This document shows positions 54,680 to 64,000 of a DNA stretch of 64,000 bases, one piece after another. This DNA comes from Homalodisca vitripennis (lineage: Eukaryota; Arthropoda; Insecta; Hemiptera; Cicadellidae). The stretch lies in assembly GCF_021130785.1 (NCBI RefSeq), contig NC_060215.1, forward strand, positions 66,592,501-66,656,500, in the 5' to 3' direction. The translations under genes were made by a program, and so were the position numbers. The notes under the pieces are model-generated. The model did no database searches. It saw only the letters and a list, made by a program, of their open reading frames with translations, and was not told the DNA's origin. Positions within the stretch are counted from its first letter, which is position 1, and every line of letters begins with the position of its first letter.

Positions 54680-57600
54680 GTTACTTAATTATACCCCCTA
54701 CGACCGACCGCAACATTAAGTAAACTGTAATGAACATATGCGTTTCTTAAAACTCATATCTGTTAATTTTGCGGGAGAAGTGTAAGCAAAACAGCTGATA
54801 ATATTATATAGAGCTGTTAAATAAAGAATGTAAAAATCCAATCAACTTACGAAAGAAATCTATAAAGCTACCGAAAACTACTATAATATACGAATGCTAC
54901 CGGCTGTTAGCTCGATGGCGTAATAATAGGAGAATCTATCAGGTGACGTCATGAAACTCAAGTGGAACCACTTCTATTTCGTCTTATAAGAATTTCCGAA
55001 CAGAATTCCATTACACTTATACTTCCGTACACAACTTGTAACATCACTAAGGGCCTACAATGTATGTCATTCCAAGTATTAAAACTAACTGTGTTTGGAG
55101 ACATTGTGGCCTTCCTGAATATAATTGGTAGTCACTATTTAAGGACCACAAATAGTTCCAATATATACAAGATCTAAAACTTGTCATGTTAGACTTATTA
55201 ATTTATGAATATATAAACCAGTAATACAAGAATTACTTTAAAATTGTTTTATTTTACGTACGAACAAAACTTCCCGCCTGCACATTTCAAATCGAGAGAG
55301 TTTTTTCTGTTAAGGCTATCTACTGTTACCTCATTTCATTGAACTGTATGTAAGTATTAATTTATTACATGTCAAAATAATATATTTGAAGGCTAAAGGT
55401 TAGCTATCAAACCATATATAGTTGTAAATCCGTATACAATTTTCAAATTTATAATAATTACAGTATTAGAAACTGCTAATTTTCCAATCTTATCGCGAAT
55501 TTCATTTTCATTTGGCTAATCATGGCAAGTTATAAGTATTTAAATTTATCTATTTTAGATTCGTAAACAATAAATATCAATACAAAATATTAGAATAAAT
55601 ATAAATATAATAGAATTGAATGGAAGAAATTTCCTCAAGATAGAAGTCCAGTGCATCCACACGGTTGGCACCTACAAACTGCAAGTTCTTACCATGCATC
55701 GGTATGGAATAAGTACTCCGCAGGTAAATGTAGTGTTAACGATGTTTTGGGATGTTGGGTTTTACATTCAGATTGAATTTGAATACATTGTAAACCCAGA
55801 CATAGCATAGACCCGTTTTGAAATTCGACGACAGCAACCTAAAGGTTATGTTAAGTTATAGCGTTTCGATCTGTCCCAATGGTCCTTCCTAACCACTTGC
55901 TTGTATATGCCAATAAACTGGTCTGTACGTCTCGTATAGCCTCAACGCCATTAGGACGAGGCCCACGCGTTTCCAATATTGGGAAAGTGTCACTGACGCA
56001 GCGTCCTTGAATCTTGATGGATAACCAGGCGTATAATTCTGTCGCTGCTAATCTTTCTTCTCGAACTCCTGATTAAGCAGACAAATCATGTATCGAGATT
56101 GTTTCCCCATTAATAGTCGCTACAAAAGTTATTAATAGAGCACGTACTTAGATCGTAGGATGGTTAAGTGCTAACAATTTCTATCTTACCAATCAGGTAA
56201 TATATCTATCTCCGTCTATCCGATGAATAGCACTTTACATAAATCCTGACAAGGCTCTGGAAAACAGTGAGTTTTCTATACAGTGGATACTTGATAATCA
56301 CGCCAAAATAGTATATCTACGTCTACTATTGTGGGAAATAACGCAGTAAGAATCCAGAATTCCTCTGAAAAATACACTGTACTGTGTGCTCAAATATTGG
56401 GTTATGATGGTGTATGCTGATTCCTGACATTTTAATTATTGTAAATGTTCGGCCATTTTCAACTTGTATTACTTGAATGGTCAGGTTTTCGTGGAAGAAT
56501 AGTTGAAACTGATGACATCAAATTTGGAAAATGCCAAGTCTTTACTTGAGAGGCCTACTCGCATATCCGATTCATATCTACGAAGTGATTAATTTTAAAA
56601 ATCATCGAAAACTCGGTATAAAAATAATTCGAGAACTGCATACTGCTTGCTTTTTCTGCAAGAGAATGAGTCGCAAATATCGTGTTTTCTTGTGTTAGTT
56701 AATTACGTACTTAAATAGAAACCCAATAAGACACAATGAAAATATTAATACTAGCTCGTGTCGTAAAAGTGTCACTTTTCGAAGGAAAATCATTTGTTTT
56801 TGGGCTGTTCCTGTAAGCCGTAATAAGGGTAACATTGCGCACGGTGAAGAGTTAGCAAGTGGGATACAAGAAGGCAAAGACTAGTTAATACAATACAATA
56901 GCTATGTGGACTCAGTGGGCACAATGCCCGCGGCCCAGGGCTGCCTTGTCCTAGTTTTGGGCAGCAGACACCGCGCCACTTGTACCTTCTCATACTATAG
57001 AACAGTATAGACGACTACGTATACTGCAACAAAATAGTTGTAATCGGTGAGAACAACCTCTCGACATGTGACCTGTCTTCACTTATAACGTTACCAAGAT
57101 TTTTAAGATTACAATTTTTCGATTCTGCTAATTTTTGTAAGGGGATAGAGTGGGTGGAATATTATAAAACACTGTAATAAATCACTCAAATTATCGGTAT
57201 TATAAGTGAACAATCGATTCAAACCTGTTACAACGGAAAATTGTATTTAAGACTAGTTTTATTCCTCTGGGATACGACCATTAATTGTGTAATCTTACTT
57301 CTATCATATTTTCAATTCATAGGGATCACCTGGAAGATGTAATAAATTGTTACAAGTAATTGTATTATTAAATAGTTGTCAAGTATACTTGTTTGTACTC
57401 TTTTTACTTACTGGTGCAGGAAGGAAGCGTTTTCCATCCGTGCCTAAACAAAATTCTTGGTCATTTAGAACACTACTAGATGTTATAATATATAAATTAG
57501 AAACTTCCGAACAATGAGTGATTTTAGGGACATGGCATAATCAACAGTGGCCATAACAGAAAGGCAGACTCCATAGTGAATTGCTGTAGTCGGAGTTTTA

Positions 57601-58955
57601 TAAAATCTACGTAGTTGCGACAGATCGATTCAGTAGAGGATGGATCCAGTGTTATCAAGGAGAGCGACAGGAACTAGTTATAGTTAAAACATGTTTTGTC
57701 TCATAAATCGCCAGATTAAAGAAATGCGTAACCACGTCTACGTGTGCACGTAATTGAAAGCTGTTTATGGATTTCTCAAGAGCTATTTCTACTGAGAAGT
57801 GACGTAACTGATTGCATTATTAATTGAGTTTCATTATGATGTGCAAAGTAATTACTATAAGTGGAAATATCTAGTAAGATACTATAAACAAACCAATAGA
57901 TTTATCCAGTAGAAGAAGAATCGTACTCGCCTTACACGGACGGTTGAAAAATTTCCATAATCCTTCCATCATTTTGAATTCTTAAAATAGAGAACAAATA
58001 GTGTTTAAAAGCAATTACTTTTTTTGCTGCTATGGTGTTGTAGATTGTGGCAGTCTTGTTCTCGACATTGCTAGCAGCGCGAACGGGAAGCGTAATAGGA
58101 GAACAGGACATTATAAAAGGTACGGTCCCACAATACGGACACCTTTTATTTCACCGAGTGTAGTGGGACAGTTCCCACAACTCTAGTAGTAATATTTTCC
58201 CTCTTAGAAAAATAAACATAGCTGCTTCAGAAACCCTAGTGGTGACTCCAGACAGTGACCGAAACGCGAGAAGCAAGATTGTTCAGAACTAACTCTGCTA
58301 TTGTGATCGTTCACGGCGAAAGTACAATGTTATTAGCGTCGATATTGTTGTACCTTCGATACAGACCTTGCGTCAAAGACTGGTTACTCCGATACATGGC
58401 CACCTCCATTAGTGTACGGTAACACACGTCATCACCTCTTTTGCTCTTGTGCCGCAGTCCAGCCGCGCCGGGAAATGCCGCCTCCACAGTATCTATCGCA
58501 TACCATCATCTCGCTCTAATGCGCCGGCCATTTGTTCTGTGGCAACGTCGTTTTGTCTCTGATACGTGGTAACCGGCACTGGACGTCTCAATCCCATCCA
58601 TCTTCTCATCATAGACTAAAATGTTAATACATTTCTCAACCAAAAGCAATTTTAGTTGTATGTGAAAATCATTACTGCTTTTAACAGAATGCATCATGTT
58701 GTACAGCTTTAGAGCCGTGAGACTACGTATCCTCTGTGCTGTAAACAGTAAAGCAATACTGAAACAACGGAAGGTTAAGGTTACAGAAAGACAGTACTTT
58801 AATTGTGTAAATAATCGGAAGGGTTAAAATATCAATGTCTGGAAAGAGTAATAACTCAGGATGACATATTTGCTAACTATATGGGAAACTAATATAAAGT
58901 ATTGTGAGTTGTATTGTGTTATAAAGTTTAGTTTATAAGGGTATGAAGGTAAAAA
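54680..58955. other. No recognised genes
   Basis: Some patches have balanced composition (55860-56040, 56890-57000, 58290-58580) but no readable domain, splice pair or repeat partner was found. Confidence 0.35.
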
Positions 58956-58959
58956 CGAT

Positions 58960-59450
58960 CAGTATCAGCTGAGAATGTAGTTTTCGATGTGGTTACATCA
59001 ATTTAGTCTTTCGTCAATAAAAATCTCAAGGATTCGAACAAAATCTGAACAGTTTATCCCGTCCCCTTAAGAGAGTTATAACTACCACGTGGTGAAAATA
59101 CCATAATGCTCGTCTTGTTCATTCAAACGGAGGCCTCTTTACGAGAGCCATTTGTAAAGACCTGAGTACGTGTCACGCATAGCTCTGCAGTTCTTTTAGG
59201 CCGGGAGCAAAGGATATTGATGTACTATCATCGACATAGCAAACAATGCTGCAGTTAATGTTGGCTGGAAAATTATTCATATGGACGGAAAAAAATGAAA
59301 AGGACCCAATATTAATTATTCTTGTTGTGAGGTATTCGATTGACCGTGGGGAACTCAACGCAATTTCAACTTCACCCAAGCAAAGGAAGACCGCCCTGGC
59401 TGTTGAAACGGTGGTATTTACACTTCCCATGAATTCAAAAGCGTCCATGT
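58960..59450 (-). pseudogene. Non-LTR reverse transcriptase fragment
   Basis: On the minus strand one frame carries SSPRSIEY, then a degraded GVPQGS-LGPFLF equivalent (GSFSFFSVHMNNFPANI) and CYVDDSTSISF, a YADD-type catalytic box (59245 region) followed by LKELQSYA. After a frame change, ILEIFIDERLN-CNHIENYI near 59020-58965 matches the FLGI-x-D-x-L-W-HI box that follows the palm in jockey/CR1 elements. Nothing of the endonuclease or 3' end is seen. It is a short, old fragment, from a family distinct from the other two. Confidence 0.7.
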
Positions 59451-60950
59451 GTTATCATCCTCCGTTCAGTCACTTTGGAACCGCCTCCCAGAATGCTCTG
59501 GCGCTGTGGAGTGGATGATAAGAGAAGTGATGTGAGATGGGCGTGTGCTGATAGCAGAGCCGCATACGATAGTGCGACACCGGCTTTCACATTTTTTAAA
59601 CTGCTTGAGGTAGCGTACGCTGCACATTTGGGCAGGGTGTCGAATCCCTTGCGTATTTATAATAATAAAACAAAGTTGATCGATTGAAATTTTACATTCA
59701 TTTTAGTTTATTGGCACAGTTTTAATAGAAGGAAAGCACGTTGTCTGCTGTTTTCCTTTGAATTTCAGCAGTAATATTAATTTGTTGAAGGCATTAATAC
59801 GAGAGAGTGAAGACGCTTACCTGCTGTATATTTCGTCGTATGTTCAAATCTAGAATAGTTGCTGAAAGCGGCCAAAATGACTATACTGGCATTGTGTTTT
59901 GTGAACGAGCGAGTGGTAACAGTTGCTGATTGTGTACAGCTTCGTTTGGTCGATATCTCCTTGTTTACCCATTACATCCGTATATCTAGAATATTTGACA
60001 CACTTTGTCTAAAATACAATCGGATTGTTAACAAACAACTATTCATTCTAGTAAAACGTATTTATCACGATTGTTATTACTTTCTATAAGTGAATTCTGT
60101 AACACGAATTTCTGATTTCTTAATGTACGGTAGTTTTATTTGTGGATTTACGATCCTACCTCGGAATTCATAAAATAAAATGACGTAAAGTCGTATTTCT
60201 TTTAATGGCTAGCTGAACATTCCCATTTCCTTACTTTATCATTTTGGTGAATAAGAGTAGAAAAGCCCCCTTTTGCAGTACAAGATAGTGTTAGTATTAG
60301 CAATTTATAATGCTTAACAAATTTCAGCAAATATAAATTAAAGAATGTTGTATTTTACGATACATACTTGGAATTTCATACACTAGGGGGTAAGGGTCAA
60401 GAAGAAATCACTGCTTACGTTTTCAAGCAATATTCTTACTAACTGTGGAAGAGTTTAAATTTAAATCGGCTTTAATCTAAATTTGCTATTAGAATGGTTT
60501 TTGGAAGACAGTTTTAATGTAGGGCGTGAAAGACTACCCTATTGTCTGGTAGTTCTAAAAATTAGAACTTTTAGGGTTTCACGAGCAGCATTTTCATAAG
60601 TGTTTATTTGTTGCCTGAGCTTTCATACATATGGTATAAATCCAATATATGTGAAATTGACAGTAAACGTGTTTGCCTCAGCAAAAGACAGTAAATTACA
60701 TTAATCATATAATTCTATAATTCTTATCAAGACCTTTAAAATTATGTATCGTATTTAGGGTTTACATTTAAAGAATGCAATAAGTTACCTCCAACCCTTA
60801 TTTTGGTAAATAGAAAAAATGGTTCTATCCACCAAAACGCACAATTTTAGATCCTATAAATGCTCACTGAAGTAAACGTTCATATATGAACATACTCAAT
60901 AGCTGAGGAGGGGACATGACTTATGGACACCCAGTATACGTATGTATACT
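59451..60950. other. No recognised features
   Basis: Short frames without domains; AT-rich apart from 59460-59640. Confidence 0.35.
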
Positions 60951-60953
60951 AAA

Positions 60954-60979
60954 CACACACACGCACACGCACACGCACG

Positions 60980-61057
<78 letters not shown>
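60954..61057. repeat. (CA)n microsatellite with CG interruptions
   Basis: About 100 bases of AC units; the left third contains CGCA and GCGCGCGC variants. Confidence 0.95.
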
Positions 61058-61060
<3 letters not shown>

Positions 61061-64000
61061 TATATTTATAATTTATTAACAACAGTAAGTATGAGGTCAT
61101 ATTTTCAATAATAAGATTGTTATGGTCAACACATACCCTCGTTTAAAGAACAATTAAAACCTAGATCTATTAAAAAAACAAGAATATTTTAAAATTCTAT
61201 TAATAATAGATGGGACGGGGTGGAATATGGGCAAGTTTTGACGAATTATTAATGCACGATATATGGGGGTTTACCCTACATAAAGATCACAACTCAATTC
61301 GACTCAGATTCACTACTAAAAGTTCATATTCATCACTGACCTGTGGTTGAAGGCTACTCATTTGAGAACATAGGAAAGATACGAGTAGTTGTGTAAGTGT
61401 ACGACATGAACTAAGACGTTGACCCTCTCTATGATGGTTTAAAATCGAGGCTATCAGATAATGGTTGGAAATCTGGCAATCAATTTATACGCCGGGTGTC
61501 CCACGAAGACGTTCAAACGTTTGATTTTATATTACTTGCCCATTTATGCACCGAATATTTTCAAACTCTACACAATTCATTAAATAGGTTTTTAAAATAC
61601 TCCGTGAACATTTCGGCTCTCTACCAATTGTTAAAACAAAATGGTAGCATTTTGAAAAGTTATTCTTTAAAACCAGTATTTTTGGTTTTGTAAAATTATT
61701 TATTGCCCTATTCTAGAAAAATAAAGCATTTCAATCAGGAAATTAGAACATATTTTTCATTTCGTAGTGGGTTGACATAGAAAGCTCTAGTTTCCACTGT
61801 TCTTCTTTTATCAAGACCTTTCAAATAAGGTGTCACTTAACGGGTCGTTACATTTAAAAATTTGAGCCAACCCCCCATCCCATTTTGAGAAATTAGCAAA
61901 GTTGTAGCAGTCACTACAAAGTTCACTTCTATTTCCTAGAAAGGAAATTCATCTTTATCCATCACATATTAAATAGAGAGTATCCATACTTTAAACTCAT
62001 ACTGTATATTATATGGAATACAGAGAACACAAAAATCGCCTAATACGGAAATGTTTAAAAACCTTTTATATTTACCTTTTTCCAGCTTTTTAGGTTAGCT
62101 GCCCTCCTGTGCGATGGTTAAAACAAGTTTGGTTCTGAAATGTTCAGATCCAGCCGTGGCCGTATTTTGGGAATATTTTTGGATGAATTATAATGTAATA
62201 AACGTCCCTACATTTTGACTTTCAAAACACTCGTATCCCACGAAGTTTTAATGTCCCCTAATTTCTAGTTATACACCACAATGTCAGAAGAGTATGCATT
62301 GTATTAATGCAGTTGGTGTTTTTTTTGTTTGAGCGACTATTTTTTAAATTACTTGTAATTTTAATACTGTTGTGCTTACTATAGTTACGTGTATTACCAT
62401 TACGTGTAAATGGTAGAACGTGTATTTTTAACATCAAGAGTTTCTGCAACATTTAGCGCTCTTAGGGGTTAAACGGTTAAGTGTAACTAAATTACACCTA
62501 GAATAAAAGAGTCTTAGAATTGCATGTTAAACCTAAATCCATCAGAAAATTAGGGCATTTTATAAGAAATCTCAAAGTTGAACGCCATATTGCAAAATGC
62601 CGACCGCATTTTAAGCTTATAACTACGTAGTCGTACTAAGCATACAAATCTGGCAAATTTGCCAATTTAAAGTTTGCTGTAAAAATAATGCTTTATGATG
62701 TCCCAATAGTCGCCACCTTGAGTTTATTGCCCTGTATAGGTTGAAAGTATTCGCTTTATATAAAGAGTATTTTAATATCGGTGCTAAGTTTGCATGTTCC
62801 AACAAAACACGATGCGGCATCGTATGATTATTACAAGTCACTATTTCCTGGAACAATCAGTGCCTGTAGGTATTGAGTGACTTTTGTACTTGTTTCAGTG
62901 ATAAATTTAAACATTAATTGTGTATTGTTCTTAGTAATGTTGCGTACAACGAGTAGTTATTGATGCTGATAAGGTTATTTGGTTTAAATTTGCATTTAAA
63001 TTGAAGTTCGATCCGAACGATTCGGTACGGTTCTGGAAATAAGTTTTGTATAAACCTCTTATAAAGTAATAAACATTATAATACAGTTTATTACAAGAAA
63101 CCTGCCTGTAACGGATTTAAAACACCGTGATGTCACTCAAGTTGGTTAGGCGTTACCACTCATTCACGGTGCTTCTGGTGTGTTAAAGATTGTTTTTATG
63201 GTCCAAACGTGTCGTCAAGGTCACGTGACATCGCCGATTCTCCAACAACTACAATGAGAGTCTGGAGAGTCATCGTAAAATACGACTATTACTGACTATA
63301 TGACGAGTAACCTGTGACTTTTAACTGTCACACTGTGTAACTAGGACCATTCTGGTAGCTATCCGGTATCCGTGCTTATATACTTATGGTTAGGCTCAAA
63401 CCGTTGAGAAAATAAAAACTTTACTAGCTTTTTGATTTTACGGTCTTTAAGGAGTAAGTGGGAGAGCAAAATTGTTTCCATGCAATTTTTGATAGGAAAT
63501 GTTTTGAACACACACTCACTCCCGATCTGAAGAAAACTCAAAATATCTGAAGCACACACACGTTCATATAACTTCTCGATCTCGTCTTATAAAGTACAAA
63601 ATAAATACAATACTGTCCAAAACAAAAATTATTCATTAAAATATGTTTAAATACATCACTAGAAGTATTTACCCTCTGAAGTAAATAGAATTATTAAATT
63701 TAACGTTTTTTTCTTCTGATTTTAAAAACGTCCTGACGTTTTGTAAAGTTCGAAATATATGATTTTGCCGATAGAAATATTTGCTCTAAACATTGCTGTA
63801 ATAACAAATGAATATTTTTGAACAACTAATTAAAAGCTTACTCGAATCAAAAGAAATATTTTATGGAAAGAATTTGCCTTATTAAAAAAGTATGTGTGAA
63901 CTAATTGACTGAGGGATGGTAAAATAACAAGTAATTCCCATAATTTAAATGTATCTTTTAGTTTATGAAAAGGCAGAATATGCAGGCAATGCAGCAAAAC
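61058..64000. other. AT-rich, no recognised genes
   Basis: A transposon-like terminus (CCGGGTGTCCCACGAAGACG at about 61492) has no clear inverted partner; a weak TCCCACGAAG echo occurs at about 62236. Otherwise no features. Confidence 0.35.

Noticed and set aside
56790..56993. 67-codon minus-strand frame with Cys and Pro
   Set aside because: There is no splice context, domain or repeat partner; the composition is typical of a chance frame in a small GC-richer patch.

Overview
The window looks like AT-rich, intron-bearing animal DNA, most likely from an insect. The evidence is the transposon families present (R1-like, jockey/CR1-like, Ty3/gypsy, mariner, piggyBac-like, hAT/ZMYM-like), long microsatellites, spliced-looking exons with GT/AG borders, and very low coding density. 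A hemipteran would fit, but this is inference. No bacterial genes, operons, CRISPR arrays, rRNA or convincing tRNA genes were seen. Most of the 64 kb is intergenic or intronic DNA filled with mobile elements.

Layout. 0.55-4.35 kb: a 5'-truncated non-LTR retrotransposon with an almost intact ORF2 (endonuclease plus reverse transcriptase) and an (ATTCT)n tail. 5.8-7.1 kb: a decayed hAT-type transposase. 7.1-9.9 kb: a cluster of mutually related inverted repeats and a second retroelement 3' end. 11.7, 15.3 and 37.6 kb: three copies of an unnamed dispersed repeat. 17.8-20.5 kb: a GC-richer R1-like relic lacking its reverse-transcriptase core. 21.08-21.28 kb: a candidate host terminal exon for a cysteine-rich peptide, followed by a poly(A) signal. 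21.4-27.1 kb: a complete Ty3/gypsy element on the minus strand, with two 366-bp LTRs, a 5-bp target duplication, PBS, PPT, gag and pol. 32.0-34.4 kb: a long-inverted-repeat element with a foldback element (8-bp target duplication) nested inside. 35.4-35.6 kb: a candidate host coding exon. 35.7-37.0 kb: a full-length mariner. 38.1-39.3 kb: a deleted piggyBac-like element. 39.9-41.2 kb: a large palindromic element with almost identical ~486-bp arms. 42.5-43.4 kb: an internally deleted mariner. 43.4-45.3 kb: a second non-LTR element on the minus strand. 47.1-47.3 kb: another candidate terminal exon. 59.0-59.5 kb: a further reverse-transcriptase fragment. 45-64 kb is otherwise poor in recognisable features.

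How the parts relate. No pathway is encoded. The mobile elements are independent insertions, some nested. The host component is at most a few exons (candidates at 12.9, 17.0, 21.1, 35.4 and 47.1 kb) that cannot be joined into gene models from sequence alone. The two gypsy LTRs differ only by six single-base indels and no substitutions, and gag/pol and the mariner gene are broken by small frame changes. This suggests that a good part of the apparent pseudogenisation could be residual long-read indel error. The most unusual structures are the two foldback/palindromic elements, the subterminal palindromes of the piggyBac-like element, and the knottin-like cysteine spacing of the 21.1 kb exon.
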